DNA of 64,000 nucleotides, taken from JBBROS01 sp965217935. Its GTDB lineage: Bacteria > Pseudomonadota > Alphaproteobacteria > Acetobacterales > Acetobacteraceae. Positions 52,567-61,197 of this stretch are shown here, piece after piece. Where the stretch lies: the NCBI GenBank assembly GCA_965217935.1, contig OZ244581.1:2108001-2172000 (forward strand). Direction: 5' to 3'. The number at the start of each line of letters is the position of its first letter. Positions within the stretch are counted from its first letter, which is position 1. The notes under the pieces are model-generated. The model had not been told where the DNA came from. It ran no database searches and saw only the letters and a program-made list of their open reading frames with translations. A program made the translations under genes and the position numbers.

Positions 52567-55500
52567 TCAAGCAGGGCCGTCCGTCTGCAGCACGGCAATC
52601 CGCTGCCCTCCCCGCACCTCCCGCCCCGGGCTGCATAGCACCTTGTGCACGCGGCCGGATGCCGGGGCAGGTATGGCCATCTCCATCTTCATCGACTCGA
52701 TGACCGCGACGGTCTCTCCGGCGCGGACCGCGTCGCCCGGAGCAACCAGGATTTTCCATACGTTGCCCGGCGCCTGGCTGTCCACGCCGACGCACCCCGG
52801 CGGAAGGGCGTCCTCAGTCACATTCGCAGGCCCGTGGTCCTCGACGAAACTGTCGAGGCCGGCGGCGGCCCAGCGTTGCCGTTCCTGCTCGAACGCCGCC
52901 TGCTGGCGATGGGCGCTGGCCGTGATGCCGCCAGAATTGGCGGCGAGGAAGCGGTTGTGGTCGCCGAGGTTGAAACGCGTGTGCTCAATGCGGACCGGGT
53001 GTTTCCCGTGCGGCAGGCGGGCGCGGGCGTCGAGCAGTTCCTCGGCCGAGACGGGATGGAAGCGCACCTGGTCGAAGCAGCGCAGCAGCCAAGGCTTGCC
53101 CGGCGCGAAGGCGTCCGTCACGCGCCAGGAGTTCCAGACCTGGACCGTGCGGCCGAAGAGCTGATAGCCGCCCGGGCCTTCCATGCCGTAAATGCACAGG
53201 TATGCGCCGCCGATGCCGACAGCGTTCTCGGGCGTCCAGGTGCGGGCCGGGTTGTATTTGGTGGTGACGAGGCGGTGGCGCGGGTCAACCGGGGTCGCGA
53301 CCGGGGCGCCCAAGTAAACGTCGCCGAGGCCGAGAACCAGGTAGGAGGCGGCGAAAATGGTGTCGCGCACCTCGTCGATGGAGGCGAGGCCGTTGATGCG
53401 GCGGATGAACTCGATGTTGGAGGGGCACCAGGGGGCGTCGGGGCGGACAAGCTCCTGGTAGCGGCGCATCGCGAGTTGGGCCTGGTCGTCGTTCCAGGAG
53501 AGCGGCAGATGCACGATGCGGCTCGGGACCGAGGCGTCGCCGTTTGCCGGGATGCTGTCGTCGATTTGGCGGATGGCGTCGATCAGGCGGGGCAGCGGCA
53601 GGGCGGAGGGATCGAAATGGACCTGCAGCGAGCGGATGCCGGGGGTGAGGTCGATGATGCCGGGCAGGCGCTCGGCGTCCAGGGCGTCGAGCACGAGTTG
53701 GGCGCGGAGGCGTAGGGCGATGTCCAGCGCCGGGGGGCCGAACTCGATCAGCAGGTTGCGCTTGCCGGCGCGGCGGAGGCAGAGGGCGGGGTCGGCTTCG
53801 GTGCGCAGGAGGATAGGGGAGTCGTTGGCGCCGTCGGCCGGGGCGGGGATGGCGGGGCGGGCGAGCGCGCCCTGGCGGCGGAAGCGGACGGCATCGCCGG
53901 GACGGAGCTGGCCGAGTTTCCATAGCTCCTCGTCCGCCACGACGGCCGGGCAGACGAAGCCGCCGAGGCTGGGGCCGTCCGGGCCGAGCAGGATGGGCAT
54001 GTCGCCGGTGAAATCGACGGCGCCAATGGCGTAGGCGTTGTCGTGGATGTTGGAGGGGTGCAGCCCGGCCTCGCTGCCGTCCGGCCTCGCCCAGCGCGGT
54101 TTCGGACCGATGAGGCGGATGCCGGTGCGGGCGCTGTTGTAGTGGACTTCGTAGCGGGCGGAGAACAGGGCGGCGATGTCGTCCGGGTGGAAGAAGTCCG
54201 GCGCGCCGTGCGGGCCGTAGAGGACGCCGAGAGTCCAATCATGGGTGAGTTCGGGGCGGTCAGTGCTCGGGGCCGGGGTGGACGTTGCGCCGTCCGGGCA
54301 GATGCGCAGCACGTCGCCGGTGCGCAGGACGCCGGTCGCGTGGCCGCCGAAGCCGCCGAGCGCGAACGTGGCGCGCGAGCCGAGGAAGCGCGGGCCGTCG
54401 AAGCCGCCGCGGACGGCGAGGTAGGCGCGCTGTCCGGGGCCGGAAACGGCGCCCATTGCCAGCACCTGGCCGGCTTTGACGTATAGCGGCTGGAAGGTAT
54501 CGGCCGGCGCTCCGTCCAGGGTTGCCGGCATCGAAGCCCCCGTGAGCGCGATCACCGCGTCGGCGTTGAAGCGCAGCGTGGGGCCGGTCAGCGTTAGCTC
54601 CAGCCCGGCGGCGTCCTCGGGATTGCCGACGATCCGGTTGGCAAGGCGGAAGGAGCGGTCGTCCATCGGGCCGCTCGGCGGGACACCCACGGCCCAGTAG
54701 CCCAAGCGCCCGGGCCAGTCCTGCACGCTGCTCTGCGTGCCCGGCGCGAGCACGGCGACCGACTGCGGCGCGTAGGGCAAGGCGGCCAGGGTGGCGGTGG
54801 TCATGGCCGCGTCGCGCACGGCCTGGCTGCGCAGCACGGCGCGGAGATAGTCGAGGTTGCTCTCGATGCCCCAGACGACGCTCGCGTCCAGCGCCTCGGC
54901 GAGCGTATCGAACGCCGCCTGCCTGGTTTCGCCATGGGCGACGACCTTGGCGAGCAGCGGGTCGTAGAAGGGCGTGACCTCGGCGCCGGTCTCGATCCAG
55001 CCATCGACCCGGACGCCGGCGGGGAACGTGACTTCGGTCAGGAGGCCGGTGCTGGGGCGGAAGTTCTCGGCGGGGTTCTCGGCGTAGATGCGGGCTTCGA
55101 CGGCCGCGCCAGCCGGCTTGAGGGCGTGTTGCGGCGGGAGAGCGAACCCGCCGGCGGCTTGGCGGACCATCCACTCCACGAGGTCGATGCCGAACGCCGC
55201 CTCGGTGACGCAATGCTCGACTTGCAAGCGCGTGTTGACTTCGAGGAAAAAGAACTCGCCGCTGTCCGCGTCCAGCATGAACTCGACTGTCCCTGCCGAT
55301 TCATAGCGCGCGGCCCGGCCGAGTGCCGCAGCGGCTTCGTGCAGCGCCCGGCGCGTCTCGTCCGAAAGGCCGGGGGCCGGGGTTTCCTCGATCACCTTCT
55401 GTTGCCGGCGCTGCAGCGAGCAGTCGCGTTCGCTGAGCGTGACCAGGCCGCCTTGGCCGTCGCCGAAGATCTGCACCTCGACGTGCCGGGCGCGGGCGAC

Positions 55501-56103
55501 GTAGCGTTCGAGGTAGATGCGCGCGTCTCCGAAGGCGTTGCCGGCCTGGCGCTCGACGGCGGCGAAGCTCTCCGCCAGCTCCGCCGGATCGTGGCAGAGC
55601 CTCATACCGATGCCGCCACCGCCGGCGGTGCTTTTGAGCATGACCGGGTAGCCGACGTGCCTTGCCGCTTCGGTGGCCGCATCAAGGCTGGCGAGCAGGC
55701 CGCTGCCGGGCAGGAGGGGAACCGCGCTCCGTTGTGCCAGATCTCGGGCGGCATGCTTGAGGCCGAAGGCGCGCAGGTGCTCCGGGCGCGGGCCGATGAA
55801 GCGGATGCCGGCGGCTTCCAATTCCTCGGCGAACTCGGCGCGCTCGCTCAGGAAGCCGTAGCCGGGGTGGACCGCCTCCGCGCCGGTTTGGCGGCAGGCG
55901 TTGATGATCGCGGTCACATTCAGGTAGCTGTCCGCAGCCGGGGCGGGGCCGATGCGGATGGCCTCGTCGGCGAGCAGCACGGGCGGCGCGAAGCGGTCAG
56001 CGTCGGAATAGACGGCGACGGAGGCGACGCCCATGCGGCGCAGGGTGCGGATGATCCGTCCCGCGATCTCGCCGCGGTTGGCGACCAGGACTTTGCGGAA
56101 CAA
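52567..56103 (-). CDS. uca: Urea/guanidine carboxylase (biotin-dependent)
   Basis: 1178 residues. Order: biotin carboxylase (1-450; 'KSTAGGGGIGMRLC' ATP loop, 'EVNTRLQVEHCVTE'), KipA/KipI-type carboxytransferase-like domains (~450-1050; 'DWPGRLGYWAVGVPPSGPMDDRSFRLANRIVGNPEDAAGLE', 'YNPARTWTPENAVGIGGAYLCIYGMEGPGGYQLFGRT'), and the C-terminal biotinyl domain 'AVIESMKMEMAIPAPASG' with the Lys. It carboxylates urea to allophanate; in clusters with UAAP1/2, guanidine has been shown to be the physiological substrate for relatives. Stop at 52567 precedes the gene-free region. The full operon is read leftwards from 61133. Confidence 0.93.
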   Translation of the reverse strand: MFRKVLVANRGEIAGRIIRTLRRMGVASVAVYSDADRFAPPVLLADEAIRIGPAPAADSYLNVTAIINACRQTGAEAVHPGYGFLSERAEFAEELEAAGIRFIGPRPEHLRAFGLKHAARDLAQRSAVPLLPGSGLLASLDAATEAARHVGYPVMLKSTAGGGGIGMRLCHDPAELAESFAAVERQAGNAFGDARIYLERYVARARHVEVQIFGDGQGGLVTLSERDCSLQRRQQKVIEETPAPGLSDETRRALHEAAAALGRAARYESAGTVEFMLDADSGEFFFLEVNTRLQVEHCVTEAAFGIDLVEWMVRQAAGGFALPPQHALKPAGAAVEARIYAENPAENFRPSTGLLTEVTFPAGVRVDGWIETGAEVTPFYDPLLAKVVAHGETRQAAFDTLAEALDASVVWGIESNLDYLRAVLRSQAVRDAAMTTATLAALPYAPQSVAVLAPGTQSSVQDWPGRLGYWAVGVPPSGPMDDRSFRLANRIVGNPEDAAGLELTLTGPTLRFNADAVIALTGASMPATLDGAPADTFQPLYVKAGQVLAMGAVSGPGQRAYLAVRGGFDGPRFLGSRATFALGGFGGHATGVLRTGDVLRICPDGATSTPAPSTDRPELTHDWTLGVLYGPHGAPDFFHPDDIAALFSARYEVHYNSARTGIRLIGPKPRWARPDGSEAGLHPSNIHDNAYAIGAVDFTGDMPILLGPDGPSLGGFVCPAVVADEELWKLGQLRPGDAVRFRRQGALARPAIPAPADGANDSPILLRTEADPALCLRRAGKRNLLIEFGPPALDIALRLRAQLVLDALDAERLPGIIDLTPGIRSLQVHFDPSALPLPRLIDAIRQIDDSIPANGDASVPSRIVHLPLSWNDDQAQLAMRRYQELVRPDAPWCPSNIEFIRRINGLASIDEVRDTIFAASYLVLGLGDVYLGAPVATPVDPRHRLVTTKYNPARTWTPENAVGIGGAYLCIYGMEGPGGYQLFGRTVQVWNSWRVTDAFAPGKPWLLRCFDQVRFHPVSAEELLDARARLPHGKHPVRIEHTRFNLGDHNRFLAANSGGITASAHRQQAAFEQERQRWAAAGLDSFVEDHGPANVTEDALPPGCVGVDSQAPGNVWKILVAPGDAVRAGETVAVIESMKMEMAIPAPASGRVHKVLCSPGREVRGGQRIAVLQTDGPA

Positions 56104-56108
56104 GCCGG

Positions 56109-56753
56109 TCAGATCCCGCTATCGGGCGGCGCGTCCCAGATCAGCACGCGGACCGGGGTGGGGTTGAAGCCGTTGCAGGGATTGTTCACCTGCGGGCAGT
56201 TGGAGAACACGATCAGCACGTCCATCTCGGCGCGCAGGTCGACGTGGCCGCCGGGGTCGGAGAGGCCGTCGACGATGGCCAGCTCGCCGTCCGGGCTGAT
56301 CGGCACGTTCATGAAGAAGTTGACGTTGGAGACGATGTCGCGCTTGTCCATGCCGTAGCGGCCGAGTTCGAGCAGGAAGTTCTCGCGGCAAGCGTGCATG
56401 TATCTGGTGTGGTGGCCGAAGCGGACGGTGTTGGCCTCGCAGGAACACGCCCCGGCCACGGTGTCGTGCCGCCCGCAGGTGTCGCCGACGACCGTGACCA
56501 AGGCCCGGCCCTCGTTGGACATGAGCCGGGTGCCGAGGCCAACGTAGGCGGCACCCTGGGCGAGGATGGTGTCCTGGGCGCTGTAGCGTTCGGCGGTGTC
56601 GCCGGCGCGGTAGAACAAGGCGTCCACGGCCTGCTGGCCTTCGAGGTCGATCAGCCGGAGGGTTTGGCCGCGGCGCAGCAGGCCGGACCAGGGGGCGCGG
56701 GCGGGAACATGGGCGTCGAGGATCGCGCCGCCGGGCTGCGGGGCATCAGCCAA
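56109..56753 (-). CDS. Urea carboxylase-associated protein 2 (DUF1989; CgdB-type)
   Basis: 214 residues. The DUF1989 pattern 'GQTLRLIDLEGQQAVDALFYRAGDTAERYSAQDTILAQGAAYVGLGTRLMSNEGRALVTVVGDTCGRHDTVAGACSCEANTVRFGHHTRYMHACRENFLLELGRYGMDKRDIVSNVNFFMNVP' has several Cys/His for metal (C..HD, CSCE, HHTRYMHAC). In guanidine-using bacteria the UAAP1/2 pair is the carboxyguanidine deiminase. Ends 5 bp before uca's start and overlaps the chorismate mutase gene. Confidence 0.85.
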   Translation of the reverse strand: MADAPQPGGAILDAHVPARAPWSGLLRRGQTLRLIDLEGQQAVDALFYRAGDTAERYSAQDTILAQGAAYVGLGTRLMSNEGRALVTVVGDTCGRHDTVAGACSCEANTVRFGHHTRYMHACRENFLLELGRYGMDKRDIVSNVNFFMNVPISPDGELAIVDGLSDPGGHVDLRAEMDVLIVFSNCPQVNNPCNGFNPTPVRVLIWDAPPDSGI

Positions 56754-57072
56754 GGTCGCCTGCCTCGCCAGCCCCGGCCGCGTCCTGGCGAAAGCTCTCG
56801 TGGTGGCGGATCACTTCGCGGGTGATGAAGGTAAGGTATTTTTCGGCGAACTCCGGGTCGAGGTCGGCTTCCTGTGCGAGGGCGCGCAGGCGTCCGATCT
56901 GGTACTCCTCGCGGGCCGGGTCGGCGGGCGGCAGGTCGTGCCGGGCTTTCAGCGCGCCGACGCGCTTGGTGCAGCGGAAGCGTTCCGCCAGGATGCTGAT
57001 TATCGCCCGGTCAAAGTTGTCGATGCTCTTGCGCAAGTCGAGCAGCTCGGGCGGCAGGCTCTGGTCAATCAT
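56746..57072 (-). CDS. Chorismate mutase-type (AroQ) domain protein
   Basis: 108 residues from ATG 57072; an ORF from 57129 extends into the upstream gene. Three-helix AroQ fold: 'ELLDLRKSIDNFDRAIISILAERFRCTKRVGALKARHDLPPADPAREEYQIGRLRALAQEADLDPEFAEKYLTFITREVIRHHESFRQ'. Arg in 'LRKSIDNFD' and Lys/Arg in 'KRVGALKARHDLP' are at the substrate positions, and the family also includes salicylate-type pyruvate lyases. It is wedged between UAAP1 and UAAP2 with overlaps at both ends, so it is an operon member; its use in urea/guanidine metabolism is unclear. Confidence 0.85.
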   Translation of the reverse strand: MIDQSLPPELLDLRKSIDNFDRAIISILAERFRCTKRVGALKARHDLPPADPAREEYQIGRLRALAQEADLDPEFAEKYLTFITREVIRHHESFRQDAAGAGEAGDLG

Positions 57073-57868
57073 GGAAACTCCGGAACAGGGCGTCGGTGTT
57101 TTCGAAGCCGCGCTCGGCTTCCTCGCCAAAATGGCGGCACAAATCGTCGGGCGCGGGCGCCGGCGCCTTCCAGATAACGGCTTCGACCGGGGACGGCGCG
57201 GCGCTGGGCGGACTGAGCGGATGCGGGCAGTTGGAGAGGGCGACGAGCACGTTCATCTCGGCGCGGAGGTCGATGATGTCGCCGGGCGCGGTGGCGTCCT
57301 CCTGCCAGGCGAGCCGGCCCTCCTCGTCGGTGCGCAGCCCGGCGAAAAACGTGATGCACGGCGGCACGTCGCGGCGCGACATGCCGTGCTTGCCGGCGGC
57401 GAGGCGGAAGTTGTCGGCGGTGTTGCGCGGGGCTGCGTCCGCGGCGCCGCGCGGCGTGCTGCCGCCAACCACGGCGTCGTGATGGCCGCAGGTGTCGGCG
57501 GTGATGGAAACCAGCACCCGGCCCATGTCGGAGAACAGCACGCGCCCGGCGCCGAGCACGGCGGTCCATTGCAGCTTGACCGTGTCGCCCTGGTTGTAAC
57601 GCTCGGACGTGTCGTCGGCGTTCCAGAACAGGGCAGAGACGCCGGGCGTGCCCTGGGTGTTGACGATGCGCAGCGCCTGGCCGCGTTGCAGGCGCGCGGT
57701 CCAATACCAGCCGCCGGGGATGGTCTCGCGGTGGATCACCTGGTGCGCGTTCAGCTCCGGCGGCGGGGCGGCCCGGCCGGAGGGGCGCGCGTTCTCCCGC
57801 GCCCGCGCCCTGAGGGCGGCGTAGCGCTCGCGATGCTGCTCGGGGGTTTGCTGGTCTAACGATGGCAT
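57065..57868 (-). CDS. Urea carboxylase-associated protein 1 (DUF1989; CgdA-type)
   Basis: 267 residues. Starts with a basic helical part 'TPEQHRERYAALRARARE', then the DUF1989 core: 'HRETIPGGWYWTARLQRGQALRIVNTQGTPGVSALFWNADDTSERYNQGDTVKLQWTAVLGAGRVLFSDMGRVLVSITADTCGHHDAVVGG' and 'HGMSRRDVPPCITFFAGLRTDEEG'. It forms the partner of UAAP2. The order and the strand match known guanidine carboxylase clusters. Together with uca it would process guanidine or urea. Confidence 0.85.
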   Translation of the reverse strand: MPSLDQQTPEQHRERYAALRARARENARPSGRAAPPPELNAHQVIHRETIPGGWYWTARLQRGQALRIVNTQGTPGVSALFWNADDTSERYNQGDTVKLQWTAVLGAGRVLFSDMGRVLVSITADTCGHHDAVVGGSTPRGAADAAPRNTADNFRLAAGKHGMSRRDVPPCITFFAGLRTDEEGRLAWQEDATAPGDIIDLRAEMNVLVALSNCPHPLSPPSAAPSPVEAVIWKAPAPAPDDLCRHFGEEAERGFENTDALFRSFHD

Positions 57869-57885
57869 AAGTCCACCTCTGCGCT

Positions 57886-58623
57886 TCAGTCCATCCGCTT
57901 GCGCGGCCAGACATCGATATCGTACGTGACGCTTGCCCCGAAACAGTCCGGCGCCGCCCGCGCCGGGCGTTCGAGGGCGACGACGCGGGTGCCGAGGCGG
58001 AAGGCTTCACTGATGTCGTGCGTCACCATGACGACCGTGAGATGGGTCTCACGCCAGAGGCGCTGCATCAAGCCATGAATGTCGGCGCGGATTCCCGGAT
58101 CAAGGGCGCCGAACGGCTCGTCGAGCAGCAGGATTTTCGGGCGGCGGAACAGGGCTTGGGCCAGGGCCAGGCGCTGCTGCATCCCGCCGGAGAGCTGGGC
58201 CGGGTAGGCGCCTGCCGCGTCGTTCAGGCCGACCTCGTGCAGCAGCGCTCGCGCCTCGTCCATGACCCGGCGCCGCGCGTGGCCGAACAGGCGGCCGAGC
58301 AGGCGGGCGCGCGCCAGCTCGCGGCCCAGGATGACGTTGGCCAGCACCGTCAGATGAGGGAACACCGAGTAGCGCTGGAACACGACGCCGCGGTTCGCGG
58401 TCGGCTCCGGCGCCAGCGGCTCGCCGTCGAGCAGGATGCGGCCGCGGGAGGGGCGCTCCTCGCTCATCAATAGGCGCAGCAGCGTCGTTTTGCCGCAGCC
58501 GGACGGGCCGACGACGGCTACGAAGGCGCGCGGGGCGATCTCCAGGCTGAGGCGTTCCAGGACGACCCGGCCATCATACTCTTTCCACACGTCGCGCAGG
58601 CTGATCGCGCCGCCGCCGCTCAC
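57886..58623 (-). CDS. ABC transporter ATP-binding protein (nitrate/taurine/urea type)
   Basis: 245 residues from GTG 58623, which overlaps the permease stop (GTGA). Walker A 'VAVVGPSGCGKTTLLRLLMSEERP', Q-loop 'VVFQRYSVFPHL', signature 'YPAQLSGGMQQRLALAQALF' and Walker B 'PKILLLDEPFGALDPGIRADIH'. The TauB/SsuB-like group drives import with a binding protein; here the operon and the SBP type indicate uptake of urea or guanidine. Confidence 0.9.
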   Translation of the reverse strand: MSGGGAISLRDVWKEYDGRVVLERLSLEIAPRAFVAVVGPSGCGKTTLLRLLMSEERPSRGRILLDGEPLAPEPTANRGVVFQRYSVFPHLTVLANVILGRELARARLLGRLFGHARRRVMDEARALLHEVGLNDAAGAYPAQLSGGMQQRLALAQALFRRPKILLLDEPFGALDPGIRADIHGLMQRLWRETHLTVVMVTHDISEAFRLGTRVVALERPARAAPDCFGASVTYDIDVWPRKRMD

Positions 58624-59432
58624 CCGCCCTGCCCTGCCCACGGGAACAGGGCGCGGCGAAGCAGGCGCAACGAGAGGTCGATGGCGAAGGCGAGCAGGGT
58701 GATCCAGGCGACGTAGGGCAGGATAATGTCCATGGCGAAGTAGCGGCGGACGAGGAAGATACGATAGCCGAGGCCGCTCTCGGAGGCGATGGCCTCGGCG
58801 GAGATGAGGAACAGGAAGGCCGGGCCGAGCGACAGGCGCAGCGCGTCGAGCAGCCGGGGCAGCAGTTGCGGCACGACGACGCGGAGCGCGATCTGCCAGG
58901 AGGACGCGCCGAGGCTTTGCGCCTTGACTATCTGCTCGTGCGGCAATTCGCCCACGCGGGCGGCGAGATCCCGCACCAGGAAAGGCGCAGTGCCGAGCAC
59001 GATCAGCACGATTTTCGAGGTTTCGCCGAGGCCGACCGCGATCAGCAGGATCGGCAGCACCGCGAGCGGCGGGATCAGCGAGACCACCTCGACGATGCGC
59101 CCGAGCAGGCTGCGCGCCAGCGGCAGCATTCCGATGGCGACCGCGAGCAGAAAGCTGGCGCCCGCCGAAATGCCGAGCCCGGCCCCGAGGCGCCGCAGGC
59201 TGGCCGCCGTGTCGGTCCAGAGCGCCAACTGGCCGGTGCGGCGGTCTGGCACGAATGCCATGCGCCAGATCGCGTCCGCCATCGTGCCAAGGGCGGGCAG
59301 CAGCTTGTCGTCCGGGTTGACCGAGAGGCGGGCCGAGGAGGCGAATAGATACCAGGCGCCGAGCAGCACGAACGGGACGGCCGGCAGTAGCAGGCGCGAG
59401 GCGGCGTCCGGCTGCCGGTTGATCAGCCGCAC
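58620..59432 (-). CDS. ABC transporter permease (TauC/SsuC-like)
   Basis: 270 residues from GTG 59432 (a longer start at 59474 lies within the 109-bp repeat). About six helices. The cytoplasmic motif is 'VKAQSLGASSWQIALRVVVPQLLPRLLDALRLSLGPAFLFLISAEAIASESGLGYRI' (EAA loop in BPD_transp_1). The repeat's end is only 5 bp upstream of the GTG, so the original ribosome binding site must have been lost or is supplied by the repeat. Same operon as the ATPase and SBP genes. Confidence 0.88.
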   Translation of the reverse strand: MRLINRQPDAASRLLLPAVPFVLLGAWYLFASSARLSVNPDDKLLPALGTMADAIWRMAFVPDRRTGQLALWTDTAASLRRLGAGLGISAGASFLLAVAIGMLPLARSLLGRIVEVVSLIPPLAVLPILLIAVGLGETSKIVLIVLGTAPFLVRDLAARVGELPHEQIVKAQSLGASSWQIALRVVVPQLLPRLLDALRLSLGPAFLFLISAEAIASESGLGYRIFLVRRYFAMDIILPYVAWITLLAFAIDLSLRLLRRALFPWAGQGG

Positions 59433-59436
59433 GTGG

Positions 59437-59545
59437 CTAGTGGTCCGATGATGACGGACGCTTCGATCCGTCACCTAAATCGGCCCACAAGATCAAGCGA
59501 GCGCTCTGACTCATGCCGCACCTTCCGAATGTGTCAGAGCACTAG
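59437..59545. repeat. 109-bp structured repeat, copy C
   Basis: CTAGTGGTCCGATGATGACG ... GTGTCAGAGCACTAG. The left hairpin is changed but still paired (GATGATGACGGA with TCCGTCACCTAAATC); the right hairpin too (GTGTCAGAGCAC with GCGCTCTGAC). Its outer CTAG is the UAG stop (59542-59544) of the SBP gene. It splits the SBP from the permease in the ABC operon. Confidence 0.9.
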
Positions 59546-60591
59546 AGCTTGCCGTCCGCCGCCATGTTCATGAACGTGTCGGTGAAGCGGAACTTGATGT
59601 TGGCCGGGTCGCCGACCGTCTCGCCGCCGGGGAAGGTCATGCCGACCACGTCGGCGGATTTGGCGCCGGGGCCAAGCAGGCCGTGGGCGTAGAGGAAGTC
59701 GGCGACGAGGCGCATGGTTTTCGGCAGCGCCGGGCTGCGGGTGAACTCGGCGGCCTCTTTCGGGGTGGCGAACAGCTTCGTGGTCTTGAGCTGGGAGTCG
59801 AAGCCCTGCACGTCGGTGCCGGACAGCTTGCCCATCTCGGCCCTTGCGGCGACGCCCTGCTTGTTCTGCGAGGACATGACAGCCAGGGTCTCATACCAGG
59901 CGCCGACCAGGGCTTTGGCGAATTTGGGATTGTCGGCCAGCGTCTTGGTGTTGACGATGGCCAGATCCATGATCTCGCCGGGAATTTGCGATGAGTCGAA
60001 CACGTCGTGCGCCGCCTTGTCCTGCTCGATCTCGAGCACCAGCGGGTTCCAGGTGACGACCGAGGTGACGTCCGCGGAATGCCAGGCGGCAACCATGTCG
60101 GCGTCCGAGGTGTTGACCACCGTCACGTCGCGCTCGCTCATGCCGTGCTTGGCCAGCGCGCGGGCGAGCAGGTAGTGCGAGACGGAGAACTCGACCAGGT
60201 TGACCCGCTGGCCCTTGATGTCGGCCATCTTGTCCTTGTTCTTGAGCAGGATGGCGTCGTTGCCGTTGGAAAAGTCGCCCATGATGACGGCGGTGGAATC
60301 GATCCCGCCCACGGCCGGGACGGCGAGCGTGTCCATGTTGGTGACGGTCAGCGCGTCGAAAGCGCCGGCGGCATACTGGTTGATCGACTCGGCGTAGTCG
60401 TTGACTTGGACCACGTCGATGGCGATGCCGTACTTGTCGGCCCATTTCTTGACGATGCCCTGCTGCGCCGCGTACGGCCAGGGCATCCAGCCGACGTAGA
60501 TGGTCCAGGCAAGCCGGAAATGGTCCTTCTGCTGCGCCGAGGCGGGCAGGACCGAGGCCAGGAGCAGGAATGCCGCCAATACGATTTTCAT
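59542..60591 (-). CDS. Putative urea/guanidine ABC transporter substrate-binding protein
   Basis: 349 residues with signal peptide (1-19, 'LPASAQQKD'). NMT1/TauA-like fold: 'FRLAWTIYVGWMPWPYAAQQGIVKKWADKYGIAIDVVQVNDYAESINQYAAGAFDALTVTNMDTLAVPAVGGIDSTAVIMGDFSNGNDAILLKN' is the diagnostic N-domain of the TIGR03427 'putative urea' binding group (GWMPW, D..E..NQ). The TAG stop is provided by the 109-bp repeat. ATG overlaps the stop of the oxygenase-like gene (ATGA). Confidence 0.88.
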   Translation of the reverse strand: MKIVLAAFLLLASVLPASAQQKDHFRLAWTIYVGWMPWPYAAQQGIVKKWADKYGIAIDVVQVNDYAESINQYAAGAFDALTVTNMDTLAVPAVGGIDSTAVIMGDFSNGNDAILLKNKDKMADIKGQRVNLVEFSVSHYLLARALAKHGMSERDVTVVNTSDADMVAAWHSADVTSVVTWNPLVLEIEQDKAAHDVFDSSQIPGEIMDLAIVNTKTLADNPKFAKALVGAWYETLAVMSSQNKQGVAARAEMGKLSGTDVQGFDSQLKTTKLFATPKEAAEFTRSPALPKTMRLVADFLYAHGLLGPGAKSADVVGMTFPGGETVGDPANIKFRFTDTFMNMAADGKL

Positions 60592-61133
60592 CGGGCGCTG
60601 TCCTCATATTCGTTGACCGCGCGCCGCTTGAACGGATTCTCGGCGCGGATGGGGACATCGATCTTGAGGTCGCCCGACAGCACGCGGCGGCGCAGGTGCT
60701 TGGCGCCGTTGATGCTGAACCCGGCCAAGTGCTGCCCGGCGACGATGCGCTCGTAGGCCGGCGGCCGCCCGGGACCGGTGAACTGCGGCAACGGGTAGAG
60801 TTCGGGATCGGCGTCCGGGTCTTCGTCGTTGGTGGGGGTGTAGCCGCGATTGCCTGGGGAGTTGCCGACCCCGACCTCCATGGGCGTCTCCAGCGGGGCG
60901 GTGTGGAACTGGCGGGACAGGGCGTAGGTGCGGTCGATCAGCGGCTGCGGGACGCCTTGGTTGCGGATATAGAAGAAGCCGACGGTCTGGCAGGCGGCGC
61001 CTATTTCGCGGGCGGCCGCCTCGAATGCGGCGCGGTCCGTGCCTGACAGGGCGGCGATGTCGATCACCGGGATGCTGGTAACGGGCAGCAGCCTCGCGCC
61101 CATCCCGCCCGCGTAGGCTCCGTTCTGGTTCAT
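60588..61133 (-). pseudogene. Isopenicillin N synthase-family dioxygenase, catalytic core deleted
   Basis: 181 residues. The first ~95 residues are the N-terminal DIOX_N domain ('IPVIDIAALSGTDRAAFEAAAREIGAACQTVGFFYIRNQGVPQPLIDRTYALSRQFHTAPLETPMEVGVGNSPGNRGYTP'). The last 60 residues ('PAYERIVAGQHLAGFSINGAKHLRRRVLSGDLKIDVPIRAENPFKRR') belong to the far C-terminus of this family. The Fe(II)/2-oxoglutarate double-stranded barrel with HxD...H...RxS, about 150 residues, is missing with no frameshift. It cannot be an active oxygenase. First gene under the sigma-54 promoter. Confidence 0.7.
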
Positions 61134-61169
61134 TCTCGAAGTCTCCGGGTCTGGCGGCGTTCTGATGCA

Positions 61170-61184
61170 GCAAGGACTGTGCCA
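61170..61184 (-). promoter_or_regulatory. Sigma-54 promoter for the urea/guanidine operon
   Basis: On the minus strand TGGCACAGTCCTTGC (61184 to 61170): GG at -24 and GC at -12 with ten bases between, matching the RpoN consensus TGGCAC-N5-TTGC. It lies 37 bp upstream of the ATG at 61133. NtrC-type activation would fit nitrogen scavenging. Confidence 0.8.
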
Positions 61185-61197
61185 CGGGCGGCGCTGA

